Part shown: positions 17,329 to 26,862 of the stretch, piece after piece
How the letters are laid out: each line of letters opens with the position of its first letter
How positions within the stretch are numbered: the stretch's first letter is position 1
The notes under the pieces: generated by a model
Seen by the model: the letters and a program-made list of their open reading frames with translations, nothing else
Told to the model about the DNA's origin: nothing
Database searches by the model: none
Program-made: the position numbers and the translations under genes
From: an uncultured Clostridia bacterium
GTDB lineage: Bacteria > Bacillota > Clostridia > Oscillospirales > Acutalibacteraceae
DNA length: 64,000 nucleotides
NCBI GenBank assembly: GCA_937884995.1
Contig: CAKZZL010000036.1
Span: forward strand, 127,133 to 191,132
Direction: 5' to 3'

Positions 17329-18583
17329 GGAACTTATAAGACAAGGCGAATACGATAACAGATTTGCCAAAATATATATAAACGAAGATCTTAATGCTCA
17401 ACGTGAAAGATACATAGGTCTGGTTGAAGACTATGAAGAGATTTTCGGGAACGATGCTGACCTTCGTTTCTTCTCCGCGCCCGGTCGTACGGAAGTATGC
17501 GGAAACCATACAGACCATAATCACGGGAAAGTCCTCGCAGCAAGCATTAATCTTGATGCTGTTGCCGTGGCATCAAAAAATGATGACAATATCATACGTG
17601 TTAAGTCACGCGGATATAAGATGGATATAGCAGAAGTGGATGACATGTCTATTCACGAGGAAGAGACAGGACACTCCGCATCTCTTGTAAGAGGCATTTG
17701 CGCCGGCTTTATAAAGAACGGTTACAATGTCGGCGGTTTTGACGCATGCACGGTTTCAAATGTGCTTTCCGGTTCAGGTCTTTCCTCTTCTGCAGCATTC
17801 GAAGTGCTTCTCGGCACCATATTGAATCACTTATATAACGACGGCAAGGTTGATCCTGTTACGATAGCAAAGATAGCCCAATATGCGGAAAATGAATATT
17901 TCGGCAAGCCTTGCGGACTGATGGATCAGATGGCATGCTCCGTAGGTTCATTTGTAACCATAGATTTTAAGAATCCGACAGAGCCTGTTATTCAGGATAT
18001 CAAATTTGATTTTGCTTCCTGTAATCACAGCCTTTGTATTGTTGATACAAAAGGCAGTCATTCGGATCTGACCGATGAATATGCTGCAATCAGAACCGAG
18101 ATGGAAGATGTCGCTGCACAATTCGGCAAAGAAGTTCTCCGCGATCTTGATGAGGAAGACTTTATCAAGAAAATTCCCGAAATCAGGAAAGTCTGCGGTG
18201 ACAGAGCTGTTCTCAGAGCGATTCATTTCTTTAATGATAACAAAAGAGTTGAAAAAGAGGTTGCAGCTCTCAATGCCAACGATTTTGACACTTTCAAAGC
18301 ATTGACTGTTGAAAGCGGATTTTCTTCATATATGTATAATCAAAATGTATTTTCTACAAAGTATCCGACTCAGCAGCCTGTATCGCTTGCTCTCTCATTA
18401 TCGGAATCTATCTTAAAGGGCAAGGGTGCATGGCGTGTACACGGTGGAGGATTTGCAGGCACAATTCAGGCTTTTGTCCCGAACGACCTGCTCGATGAAT
18501 ATAAAGAAAAAATAGAAGCCGTATTCGGTTCGGATTCATGTTACATATTGGCAATCCGTCCGGTTGGCGGAACTGAAATATAG
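17309..18583 (+). CDS. galK: galactokinase family protein (GHMP kinase)
   Basis: A 424-residue GHMP kinase. The galactokinase signature appears in variant form as APGRTEVCGNHTDHNHGKVL (usual form GRxNLIGEHTDYN), the ATP loop is LSGSGLSSSAAFE, CGLMDQMA carries the catalytic Asp region, and VHGGGFAGTIQAF is motif 3. Expected reaction: galactose plus ATP to galactose-1-phosphate. ATG 17309 is chosen because AAGGAG lies upstream and the family match begins just after it. No galT or galE is nearby. The GNHTDHNHG variant is typical of a clostridial subgroup, so another sugar is possible. Confidence 0.85.
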   Translation: MNSRKIKELIRQGEYDNRFAKIYINEDLNAQRERYIGLVEDYEEIFGNDADLRFFSAPGRTEVCGNHTDHNHGKVLAASINLDAVAVASKNDDNIIRVKSRGYKMDIAEVDDMSIHEEETGHSASLVRGICAGFIKNGYNVGGFDACTVSNVLSGSGLSSSAAFEVLLGTILNHLYNDGKVDPVTIAKIAQYAENEYFGKPCGLMDQMACSVGSFVTIDFKNPTEPVIQDIKFDFASCNHSLCIVDTKGSHSDLTDEYAAIRTEMEDVAAQFGKEVLRDLDEEDFIKKIPEIRKVCGDRAVLRAIHFFNDNKRVEKEVAALNANDFDTFKALTVESGFSSYMYNQNVFSTKYPTQQPVSLALSLSESILKGKGAWRVHGGGFAGTIQAFVPNDLLDEYKEKIEAVFGSDSCYILAIRPVGGTEI

Positions 18584-18597
18584 TAAGGGTGATAATT

Positions 18598-19584
18598 TTG
18601 ACAACATTAGAACTTATCAAAACACTTACCTCAATAACATCTGTTTCAGGCGAAGAACATAGCTCCTTTGAATCCTTGAAGGAGCTTTTTTCTCGTTACG
18701 GCGATGTATCTGAGGATACTCTTCATAATGTATTGGTACATAAAAAGGGTAATGGTAAAAAAATCCTCTTGGATGCGCACATCGATACAATAGGTTTTGT
18801 AGTTACCGAAATACTCGATGGCTTTTTAAGAGTATCCAAAGTCGGCGGCATAGATTTCCGTGTAACTGAAGGCGCAAAACTTCTGGTACATGGCAAAAAA
18901 GACCTTGATGCCGTTGTTTCTGCCATACCTCCTCATTTGTCTGATGAAAACAAAGTGAGTGATGACGGCACACTTTTAATTGATCTGGGTATGGGAAAAG
19001 ATGAATTAACAAATCTGGTTGCGCTAGGCGATAAAGTTTCATTTGCAGCATCTTTTTCTGAACTCTGTGACGATATAATCTCAACTCCCTATCTTGATGA
19101 CAGAGCCGGGGATGTTGTTTTACTGAATGCTCTCAGTCTAGAAAATTCTGATAACGATATCACATTGATGCTGTCCGCACAGGAAGAAACCGATTGTTCC
19201 GGCTCAAGGACCGGCGCATATCATCAGGAATACGATTTATGTGTTGCCGTTGATGTTTCTTTCGCATATACACCTGACTGCAAGGAATCCGAATGCGGTA
19301 AGATTCATGCAGGTCCGATGATAGGATTTTCTCCTATTCTCTCCCGCGAGTTTTCCGAAAAGCTGGTGACCATAGCGTCCAGAGACAGCATTCCTTATCA
19401 AAGAGAAATCATGAGCGGACGAACAGGTACAAATGCTGATGGTATTGCCATAACCCGACAGGGAATTCCGACAGCACTTGTATCCATCCCTATAAAGTAT
19501 ATGCACACTCCGATAGAGTGCTGCGCTGTTTCCGATCTTGATAACTGCAGTAAACTTATTGCAAAATTCATTGAGGAGGTTTAA
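18598..19584 (+). CDS. M42 family metallopeptidase (first copy)
   Basis: A dinuclear aminopeptidase or glucanase-type M42 protein of 328 residues. Visible metal and catalytic elements are DAHIDTIGF, YLDDRAGDVVLLNAL, SAQEETDCSGSRTGA (Glu pair), AVDVSFAYTPDC and YMHTPIECC near the end. The TTG at 18598 is preferred because AAGGGTG lies 7 bases upstream; the GTG at 18589 overlaps that site. It is followed after 2 bases by a second M42 gene with which it may form a hetero-oligomer. Confidence 0.88.
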   Translation: MTTLELIKTLTSITSVSGEEHSSFESLKELFSRYGDVSEDTLHNVLVHKKGNGKKILLDAHIDTIGFVVTEILDGFLRVSKVGGIDFRVTEGAKLLVHGKKDLDAVVSAIPPHLSDENKVSDDGTLLIDLGMGKDELTNLVALGDKVSFAASFSELCDDIISTPYLDDRAGDVVLLNALSLENSDNDITLMLSAQEETDCSGSRTGAYHQEYDLCVAVDVSFAYTPDCKESECGKIHAGPMIGFSPILSREFSEKLVTIASRDSIPYQREIMSGRTGTNADGIAITRQGIPTALVSIPIKYMHTPIECCAVSDLDNCSKLIAKFIEEV

Positions 19585-19586
19585 GA

Positions 19587-20597
19587 ATGAATATTGATAA
19601 TTTGAAAGTCCTTTGCGACACTAACGGGACCTCTGGAGATGAAAGCAAAGTCAGAGAAGCAATAATATCTATGCTCCCTGATTTTTGCACTTATACAGTT
19701 GATAACATGGGCAACCTGATTGTGAGGAACAATAAGCCGTGCAAAGAAGACAAGCTTGCGCTCTTTGCTCACATGGATGAGGTTGGCTTCATAGTCACAT
19801 ATATTACAGATGACGGCTATCTTTACCTAAGTCCTGTAGGCGGAATCAACAATTCAGCTCTCTTCGGCAAAAAGGTATCCGTTAAGGGGCATATCGGACT
19901 TGCAGGCGGTAAAGCCATTCACCAATGCAGCAAGGAAGAAAGTGAAAAGATTCCCGACATATCTGACATTAAGGTTGACTTCGGATACAAGAACAAGGAA
20001 CAGGCAATGAAAGACGTAAATCTAGGCGATTACGGATATTTTCTTCCTGATTTTGTTGAGTTCGGAGACAAGATGATAAAATCAAAAGCCATTGATGACC
20101 GTTTCGGATGTCTTGTCCTTATAGACATACTCAAAAAGGCAGATTTTGCTTTAACGGCAGTTTTCACGGTACAGGAGGAAATCGGCATTCGCGGTGCGAC
20201 AGTTGCTGCTTCGTGTCTTAATCCCGACTTTGCCATAGTTGTTGAATCCACAACAGCATCTGACCTTCCGGATACAGCTGACCATAAAAAAGTATGCAAG
20301 CTTAAAGAAGGCGCTGTCATTTCATTCATGGATAAGGGCACGATTTATGATCATAAGCTCTATACCGAGGCTATGGCATTGGCAAAAGAAAAGAATATAA
20401 AGGCACAGACAAAAACACTCATAGCAGGAGGCAATGACGCAGCTGCTGTTCACAAAGCTGCAGACGGAGTAAAAGTAATTACTGCTTCTCTTCCCTGCAG
20501 ATATATTCATTCAGCTTCTTCGGTTGCATCTTGTTATGACATGGACAGTGTGGAAAAGATTGTTTTTGAGCTGGCTGAAAGATACGCAAATGGTTAA
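19587..20597 (+). CDS. M42 family metallopeptidase (second copy)
   Basis: A 336-residue M42 aminopeptidase: AHMDEVGFIVTYI, KSKAIDDRFGCLVLIDIL, FTVQEEIGIRGA (catalytic Glu pair), VVESTTASDLP and PCRYIHSASSV provide the expected His, Asp, Glu and His ligands. GAGGAGG precedes the ATG. Tandem M42 genes are common in clostridia and likely arose by duplication. Cytoplasmic, acting on peptide N-termini. Confidence 0.93.
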   Translation: MNIDNLKVLCDTNGTSGDESKVREAIISMLPDFCTYTVDNMGNLIVRNNKPCKEDKLALFAHMDEVGFIVTYITDDGYLYLSPVGGINNSALFGKKVSVKGHIGLAGGKAIHQCSKEESEKIPDISDIKVDFGYKNKEQAMKDVNLGDYGYFLPDFVEFGDKMIKSKAIDDRFGCLVLIDILKKADFALTAVFTVQEEIGIRGATVAASCLNPDFAIVVESTTASDLPDTADHKKVCKLKEGAVISFMDKGTIYDHKLYTEAMALAKEKNIKAQTKTLIAGGNDAAAVHKAADGVKVITASLPCRYIHSASSVASCYDMDSVEKIVFELAERYANG

Positions 20598-21270
20598 GCT
20601 TATTAAAGGCAAACTTCCGCGTGAACTCTTTGATTTTTTAGGTATAAAGAGATCTGCAGTTTTATCATCCTATACATCTCTCTTTTGCGAAGATTATTCT
20701 GATAACGAGATATATTTGCAATACTCTTCGGAGCAGATTTCATCTGCATTTGCAAATTTTGCCGATAAGAGTCTGCTTTTCGTTTCAAAAGACACTGACT
20801 ATGATGAGCTTAAATTTGCCTTAAACAGCAATCTGCTTTCCACTGACATTCTCCCTTTCAAAAAGTATGGCAGTCTTTTTCTTTTATCCTGCGATTCAAA
20901 TGGAGAAAATGAAGAAAGTGAATTTGACATCTCGGATATTCCCTTAAATCTTATACTGGATGACGAACGTGTAATTGAAAAGAAAAAATATTTATATATT
21001 AAAGGTAAGTGCAGGCCTTTTGCACTGACAAAGGATGAAATCGTCTGTGCTTTCGGACTCTTGTCAATTTCCGATGATTACAATATCATTTCGGACATAT
21101 ATACAAGGCCAAAGTTCAGAAGAAAGGGATATGCATCCGAAATTATATACAATCTTCTTTCCATGGCTCCCGCAGGAAAGATATATACCATATGTGAAGA
21201 AGAACTTCTTTCACTCTATCTAAGCATTGGATTTTCTCCATGCGGCGAAATTAATAAATACATAATTTAA
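20590..21270 (+). CDS. GNAT family acetyltransferase
   Basis: A 226-residue protein whose C-terminal third carries the acetyl-CoA binding signature DIYTRPKFRRKGYASEIIYNLL, then a short strand and LYLSIGFSPCGEINKY, the usual FR47/GNAT ending. The N-terminal half has no recognised domain. The ATG at 20590 overlaps the end of the preceding peptidase gene, indicating translational coupling. Substrate unknown. Confidence 0.75.
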   Translation: MVKLIKGKLPRELFDFLGIKRSAVLSSYTSLFCEDYSDNEIYLQYSSEQISSAFANFADKSLLFVSKDTDYDELKFALNSNLLSTDILPFKKYGSLFLLSCDSNGENEESEFDISDIPLNLILDDERVIEKKKYLYIKGKCRPFALTKDEIVCAFGLLSISDDYNIISDIYTRPKFRRKGYASEIIYNLLSMAPAGKIYTICEEELLSLYLSIGFSPCGEINKYII

Positions 21271-21281
21271 AGGAAAAACCT

Positions 21282-22556
21282 ATGTTGGATTTTAAGATTT
21301 CAGATAAAATCAAAGACCTATCAAGGCTTGCTGAGGCAAAAGCAGAAGCAGGCTTTGCAAGAGTTGAGAAAATCACTGAATACAACCAATTGAAAGTCCT
21401 TTCAGCCTTTATAAAGAACAATGTGGATGATACAGACTTTAATACCACAACAGGATATGGATATGGTGACAAGGGCAGACAAAAGCTTGATGACCTGATC
21501 GCAGACATTTTCGGGACTGAGAAAGCCATCATCAGGGCCGGCGCCCTTTCGTGTGGCACACATACTTTAGGTGTTTGTCTCTATGGAATGCTTCGTCCCG
21601 GCGATACTATGCTTGTGGTTACGGGAAGTCCTTATGATACTTTACATTCTGTAATCGGTCTTACAGAAAAGAGTAAAGGAAACGGAACATTAATTGATTT
21701 CGGAATAAAATATGAGCAAATTGACTTAAGAGATGATGAGAGTATAGATCTTGATGCCATTGAAAAAAGGCTTAAAGAAGACTTTGTTAAAATGGTATAT
21801 ATTCAAAGATCCCGCGGTTATGAACTGAGGCACAGTATTTCTGTATCTGAAATCGAAAGTTTGTCAAAGCTTGTACATTCAGTAAGTCCCGAGAGCATTG
21901 TCATGGTTGATAATTGCTATGGAGAATTCACGGAAGAAAAAGAACCGACAGATGTCGGAGCAGATATAATGGCGGGGTCTCTTATTAAAAACATGGGCGG
22001 AGGAATTGCTCCCTCCGGCGGATATATAGCAGGAAAGTCTGCGCTTATTGACTTATGCGCTTACAGACTTAACACTCCGGGTCTTGGTGCACAGGTAGGG
22101 GCAACACTCGGGCAAAACAGAAGTCTCTTTATGGGCATTTTCAATGCTCCTCATGTAGTTGGAGAAGCTCTTAAAACAGCAATCTTTGCAGCATCCCTTT
22201 TTACTGAGATGGGCTTTAAGGTTACCCCATCTGCACTTGAGGAGAGACATGATATCATACAGGCAATTTGTCTTGAAAACAGTGATAACCTTATATCTTT
22301 CTGCAAAGGTATGCAAAAAGGATCACCTGTTGAATCCCAGGTTGTCCCGGAAGCTTCGGATATGCCCGGCTATGACAGCAAAATCATAAGTGCCGGAGGT
22401 GCTTTCACATCCGGTTCCACAATAGAACTTTCTGCTGATGCTCCTCTGCGCGAGCCTTTCGCCGTATGGATGCAAGGTTCTCTGAATTATGTTTCCGGCA
22501 AAATCGGAGTAATGCTGGCAGCGCAGGAACTTTACAAGAAAGGAGCAGTAAAATGA
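21282..22556 (+). CDS. aluminium resistance / methionine gamma-lyase family PLP enzyme
   Basis: A 424-residue fold type I PLP protein. It starts with FGTEKAIIRAGALSCGTHTL and LRPGDTMLVVTGSPYDTLHSVIG, then VMVDNCYGEF (Asp contacting PLP) and GSLIKNMGGGIAPSGGYIAG with the Schiff-base Lys. This is the clostridial family annotated as aluminium resistance or cystathionine beta-lyase-like; its physiological reaction is not settled. It overlaps the next gene as ATGA. Confidence 0.88.
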   Translation: MLDFKISDKIKDLSRLAEAKAEAGFARVEKITEYNQLKVLSAFIKNNVDDTDFNTTTGYGYGDKGRQKLDDLIADIFGTEKAIIRAGALSCGTHTLGVCLYGMLRPGDTMLVVTGSPYDTLHSVIGLTEKSKGNGTLIDFGIKYEQIDLRDDESIDLDAIEKRLKEDFVKMVYIQRSRGYELRHSISVSEIESLSKLVHSVSPESIVMVDNCYGEFTEEKEPTDVGADIMAGSLIKNMGGGIAPSGGYIAGKSALIDLCAYRLNTPGLGAQVGATLGQNRSLFMGIFNAPHVVGEALKTAIFAASLFTEMGFKVTPSALEERHDIIQAICLENSDNLISFCKGMQKGSPVESQVVPEASDMPGYDSKIISAGGAFTSGSTIELSADAPLREPFAVWMQGSLNYVSGKIGVMLAAQELYKKGAVK

Positions 22557-24070
22557 GTTATCTTTTCTTAAAAAGCGGTACGGATGTCAGGGGTACAGCT
22601 CTTGTTACAGTTGAGCATCCGAAATATGAACTGACAGATAAGTGCGTATCTGACATTTCTGCATCATATATCTTATGGCTTTCTTCAAAAACAGGAAAAG
22701 AAATTTCAGATTTAACTGTATCAATAGGGCATGACTCACGTCTCTCAGGCCCCAGAATCAAGGATGCAATTACAGAAACAATATCAAATATGGGCGTTAA
22801 TCTGCTTTATTGTTCAAATTGTTCCACTCCTGCCATGTTCATGACTACGATAACAAGAGGATGTGACGGTGCTATACAAATCACTGCAAGCCACCATCCC
22901 TATGACAGGAACGGACTTAAGTTTTTCACTTCAGACGGAGGCCTTTCCTCCGATGAACTTGCAGATATATTGGTTGCCGCTGATAATATAGAAATCCCTG
23001 TATCAAAGAAGGGAACTGTTACACAGATAGATTATATTTTAGAATACTCAAAAATCCTTCGTGATATGATTAAATCCGGTGTGAAGGCTGAAGATTTCGA
23101 GCATCCGCTTAAAGGTTTCAAGATTGCCGTAGATGCAGGTAACGGTGTCGGAGGCTTTTATGCAAGCAAAGTTCTGGAGCCACTCGGAGCCGATATAAGC
23201 GCAAGTCAGTTTTTAGAGCCTGACGGACTCTTCCCAAACCATGTGCCTAATCCCGAAAACCCTGTTGCCATGGAATCTATACGTAAAGCTACTCTCAATG
23301 GCAAATGTGATCTCGGTGTAATATTTGATACGGATGTTGACCGTGCATCATGTGTTGATGAAAAGGGTCAGGAAATCAACCGTAATTCCATTGTTGCCCT
23401 TGCCAGCGTTATAGCGCTTGAAGGCAATGAAGGAGGAAGTATTGTCACAGACTCTGTCACCAGTGACGGCCTTCATGACTTTATTGAAAATACGCTCGGC
23501 GGAAAGCACATACGCTTTAAGAGAGGATATAAAAATGTAATAGATGAAGCTGTACGCAGAAATAATAACGGAGAAAATACTCCGCTTGCAATAGAGACCT
23601 CAGGTCATGCAGCTTTCAAGGAGAATTATTTTCTGGACGACGGTGCTTACCTTATTACAAAAATCATAATAAAAGCCGCTCAAGTCGGAAAAGACGGCGG
23701 AAAAATCGGAGACTGCATCAAAGATCTTAAAAAGCCGCTTGAGGAAAAAGAACTTCGTTTTAGGATTCTCGAAAATGACTTTAAGGCATTCGGCAATAAG
23801 CTTATTGAAAGCATAAAAAAAGCAACTCAGCTGTCTTATGATGTCGAGCTTGCGCCTGATAATTATGAAGGTGTGAGAGTGAGTTTCAATCGTTCCGATC
23901 TTCAGGGCTGGTTTTTACTCAGATTGTCCGTACATGACCCCGTTATGCCTTTCAATATTGAAAGTGACACAAAAGGCGGGTGCAAGAAAATTGCAATGGC
24001 CTTCTATGAGGCAGTCAATGGTATCAAAGGACTGGATATATCTTCTCTTACGGAATATATCAACAGTTGA
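22553..24070 (+). CDS. phosphomannomutase/phosphoglucomutase family
   Basis: A 505-residue alpha-D-phosphohexomutase. The phosphoserine loop is ITASHHPYDRNGLKFF, the metal loop is DTDVDRASC, the sugar-binding loop is ETSGHAAFKENYFLDDGAY, and a C-terminal phosphate-binding domain (NYEGVRVSF) follows. It interconverts sugar 1- and 6-phosphates and so could feed glucose-1-phosphate to glgC, although it is not in that operon. Start chosen at the ATGA overlap with the preceding gene, with AAAGGAG upstream. Confidence 0.92.
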   Translation: MSYLFLKSGTDVRGTALVTVEHPKYELTDKCVSDISASYILWLSSKTGKEISDLTVSIGHDSRLSGPRIKDAITETISNMGVNLLYCSNCSTPAMFMTTITRGCDGAIQITASHHPYDRNGLKFFTSDGGLSSDELADILVAADNIEIPVSKKGTVTQIDYILEYSKILRDMIKSGVKAEDFEHPLKGFKIAVDAGNGVGGFYASKVLEPLGADISASQFLEPDGLFPNHVPNPENPVAMESIRKATLNGKCDLGVIFDTDVDRASCVDEKGQEINRNSIVALASVIALEGNEGGSIVTDSVTSDGLHDFIENTLGGKHIRFKRGYKNVIDEAVRRNNNGENTPLAIETSGHAAFKENYFLDDGAYLITKIIIKAAQVGKDGGKIGDCIKDLKKPLEEKELRFRILENDFKAFGNKLIESIKKATQLSYDVELAPDNYEGVRVSFNRSDLQGWFLLRLSVHDPVMPFNIESDTKGGCKKIAMAFYEAVNGIKGLDISSLTEYINS

Positions 24071-24128
24071 CAAAAGCCTGCAAAATATATAATATAACTT
24101 GTATAGATTAGATGGAGGTATTTAAGAT

Positions 24129-24353
24129 ATGGTTTTTGAAAAGATTCGTGAAATCATCTGTTATCAGCTTGAACTTGAGCCTGAAGATGTAACACTGGAT
24201 TCCGATCTTCGTGCCGATCTCGGAGCAGAGAGCCTTGATTTATACGATATTGTTACAACCCTTGAAAAGGAGTTTGACCTTTCGGTGAATGACAAACATA
24301 TAGAGGAACTACTAACAGTTGATGATGTCGTTCGTTATGTTGAAGAACACTAA
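24129..24353 (+). CDS. acyl carrier protein
   Basis: 74 residues, acidic and helical. DLGAESLDLYDIVTTLEKEF contains the Ser that takes phosphopantetheine (ESLD in place of the usual DSLD). GGAGG lies before the ATG. It carries acyl chains in lipid synthesis or in a dedicated pathway; no fatty-acid genes lie next to it, so it may be the second ACP of the genome. Confidence 0.92.
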   Translation: MVFEKIREIICYQLELEPEDVTLDSDLRADLGAESLDLYDIVTTLEKEFDLSVNDKHIEELLTVDDVVRYVEEH

Positions 24354-24370
24354 ACTGAATATATAATCGA

Positions 24371-24400
24371 AAAAATGAGCAGTTGAATCTGCTCATTTTT
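24371..24400. terminator. bidirectional terminator after the acyl carrier protein gene
   Basis: Arms AAAAATGAGCAG (24371-24382) and CTGCTCATTTTT (24389-24400) with a 6-base loop; it serves both the plus-strand gene and the convergent minus-strand operon. Confidence 0.85.
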
Positions 24401-24796
24401 CTATCTGCTCTCATATATATCTCGTATTTCTTTTCTTGCAAAATCTCTTTCTTCCGGCTTAATTTGCATAATCATTTTATGCAAAATGTCTGCAAGTTCT
24501 TCATCTGTATATTTTCTAAGACCTACAAGATCCTTAGCAAACGAAACAGCCTGCTCTCTCGTCAGCCACTCGCGTTCTGGCTTAATAAGATAATACTTCT
24601 GACTTTTCTCATTGAATGCAATCGCATTACCTTCATTACTATATATGCTGAGATATTCTCTGAGAAGTTTGATATCTCTTTTTACAGTCATCTGACTGAC
24701 ATCAAATTCTTCGGCGATATCGCTGATGGCTATCTCTCCGCCATTTATTAATTCATCGCTGATTCTGAGGATTCTAATCTTATTATTGATTTTCAT
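24401..24796 (-). CDS. DeoR-type helix-turn-helix regulator
   Basis: 131 residues. The N-terminus is a winged HTH (ISDIAEEFDVSQMTVKRDIKLLREYL) typical of DeoR/HTH_11 proteins. The C-terminal half is helical and lacks a recognisable WYL or sugar-phosphate sensor domain, so its signal is unknown. It is the last gene of the rny-recG operon; its start follows the recG stop by about 10 bp with GGGAG upstream. Confidence 0.75.
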   Translation of the reverse strand: MKINNKIRILRISDELINGGEIAISDIAEEFDVSQMTVKRDIKLLREYLSIYSNEGNAIAFNEKSQKYYLIKPEREWLTREQAVSFAKDLVGLRKYTDEELADILHKMIMQIKPEERDFARKEIRDIYESR

Positions 24797-24807
24797 ATTT
24801 TTTCTCC

Positions 24808-26859
24808 CTATATAGTGTTTGCTGTATTTTCATTCAGACTTTTAATTCTTCTTTGAACCATTTTCCCTATCTTTACGTTTTCTTCTTTTTCAAACTTTGC
24901 ATCTTCTTTCAGAAGTTCTGAGGCAAGCTGCTGCGTTAATAACAATATTCTTGTATCTGTCATTATATCCGCAATTCTCAGTTTCGGAAGTCCATGCTGT
25001 CTTGTGCCGAAGAAATCACCAGGTCCTCTCAGTTTCAAATCCTCATCCGCAATCTTAAAGCCGTCTGTTGTTGAACACATGATTTTCATCCTGCTTTGTG
25101 AGATCTCGCTTTTTGAATCTGTCACAAGTATGCAATATGACTTGTCTTTTCCTCTGCCCACTCTTCCCCTGAGCTGGTGAAGTTGTGAAAGTCCAAAACG
25201 CTCTGCATTTTCAACGACCATTATTACTGCATTTGGCACGTCAACACCAACCTCTATAACAACAGTTGAAATCAGAAGCTGAATCTCTCCGTTTTTGAAT
25301 TTGCCCATTATATTGTCTTTCTCTTTCGGAGACATCTTTCCGTGAAGAAAACCTAATGTATAATCCTTAAAATATACTGATTGTGCTTTCTCATAATATG
25401 CTTCCACATCGACCAGGCCTTCAATCAGTTCACTCTTTTCCACTAAAGGACAAACTATATATGCCTGTTTCCCCTCATCTAAATGTGCTTTGATAAAATT
25501 AAACATATCTTCTCTTTTTGAAGAGGGAACACAATATGTTTTAATCTCTTGTCTGCCGGGCGGAAGTTCATCCAATACAGATATATCCAAATCACCGAAT
25601 ACCATTAAAGCTAAAGTTCTGGGTATAGGTGTTGCAGACATTACATAAACGTGAGGATTAAATCCCTTTGAACAAAGTCCTGTTCTTTGTTTAACGCCGA
25701 AACGGTGTTGCTCATCCGTTATGACAAGGCCCAGATTTTTGAATATAACGTCATCTTGTATGAGAGCATGAGTACCTATAATTAAATCTATTTCTCCGGT
25801 TTTAAGCCTTTCCTTTATAAGGCTTTTTTCTTTTGCTTTTGTGCTTCCTGTGAGAATTGCACATGAAATATCACTGTCCTTGAAAAGGGAGAGAAATGTA
25901 TCATAATGCTGATTTGCCAGAACTTCGGTGGGAGCCATTAAAGCAGACTGCATATTGCTTTTTGCTGCATTGTATGCGAGACTTGCAGCAACAGCAGTTT
26001 TACCGCTGCCTACATCTCCCTGGAGCAATCTGTTCATCTGCCTACCGCTCATCATATCCTTACTTGCATCTTTCACTGCCTTTTTCTGAGCATTGGTAGC
26101 TTCAAAAGGAAGCAGTGCAAAAAATTCATTTGAATAATCAGCTTTCAGTATATTTTCCGTAGCTGCTTTGGAATTATGATTTTTTAACGTACTCATTGAA
26201 AGCTGCAAGATGAAAAGTTCATCAAATATATGTCTGTCCCGGGCCTTTTGAAGCATAATGTCATTGTCTGGAAAATGAATTTGCCTGATGGCACTGTCAA
26301 GTGATATCAACCCGTATCTTTCGAGTATATATCCGGGCAGGTATTCGCTTATTGGATCTATATTGCTTAAAACTGTTTTTACTGTCTTTTCTATATTTTT
26401 GCTTGTGATTTTGCTGTTTTGTGAATATATCGGTTTTATTGCAGTTTGTTCACTGCTTTTCAGAAATGCAGGAGACAGCATTTCTTTTGAGTTATATTTA
26501 CCGAGAGTTATTTTCCCGTGGAAAAGATATTCTTCTCCTTCTTTAAGCATGGAAGGCAAGTATTTGTTATTGAAAAATGTCAGGGATATAACTGCTTCAC
26601 CGTCTGTTACAGGAACTTTGGCAATAAGCATACCGCCTCTGATTCTTTCATTTTTAACAGGAAACATAACTCTGGCTTTGATACAGACATTCTCTCCGAT
26701 AGGGCATTGGGATATAGGGAGAATACTACTCCAGTCTTCATATGCTCTGGGGTAGTATCTGAGCAAATCTCCTACAGTTTCAACACCAAGGCTGTTAAAA
26801 GCCTTGGCTCTGGATTCGCCGACTCCTTTAACTGTATTGATTTTATCGGAAAGTTTCAT
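24808..26859 (-). CDS. recG: ATP-dependent DNA helicase RecG
   Basis: 683 residues. An N-terminal wedge/OB domain (VKGVGESRAKAFNSLGV) precedes the SF2 core: Walker A GDVGSGKTAVAA, motif II ITDEQHRFG, motif III SATPIPRTLAL and motif VI QLRGRVGRGKDKSYC. It reverses stalled replication forks and branch-migrates Holliday junctions. The start has AGGAG 6 bases upstream and overlaps the upstream lipoprotein stop region. Confidence 0.97.
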   Translation of the reverse strand: MKLSDKINTVKGVGESRAKAFNSLGVETVGDLLRYYPRAYEDWSSILPISQCPIGENVCIKARVMFPVKNERIRGGMLIAKVPVTDGEAVISLTFFNNKYLPSMLKEGEEYLFHGKITLGKYNSKEMLSPAFLKSSEQTAIKPIYSQNSKITSKNIEKTVKTVLSNIDPISEYLPGYILERYGLISLDSAIRQIHFPDNDIMLQKARDRHIFDELFILQLSMSTLKNHNSKAATENILKADYSNEFFALLPFEATNAQKKAVKDASKDMMSGRQMNRLLQGDVGSGKTAVAASLAYNAAKSNMQSALMAPTEVLANQHYDTFLSLFKDSDISCAILTGSTKAKEKSLIKERLKTGEIDLIIGTHALIQDDVIFKNLGLVITDEQHRFGVKQRTGLCSKGFNPHVYVMSATPIPRTLALMVFGDLDISVLDELPPGRQEIKTYCVPSSKREDMFNFIKAHLDEGKQAYIVCPLVEKSELIEGLVDVEAYYEKAQSVYFKDYTLGFLHGKMSPKEKDNIMGKFKNGEIQLLISTVVIEVGVDVPNAVIMVVENAERFGLSQLHQLRGRVGRGKDKSYCILVTDSKSEISQSRMKIMCSTTDGFKIADEDLKLRGPGDFFGTRQHGLPKLRIADIMTDTRILLLTQQLASELLKEDAKFEKEENVKIGKMVQRRIKSLNENTANTI

Positions 26860-26862
26860 ATC

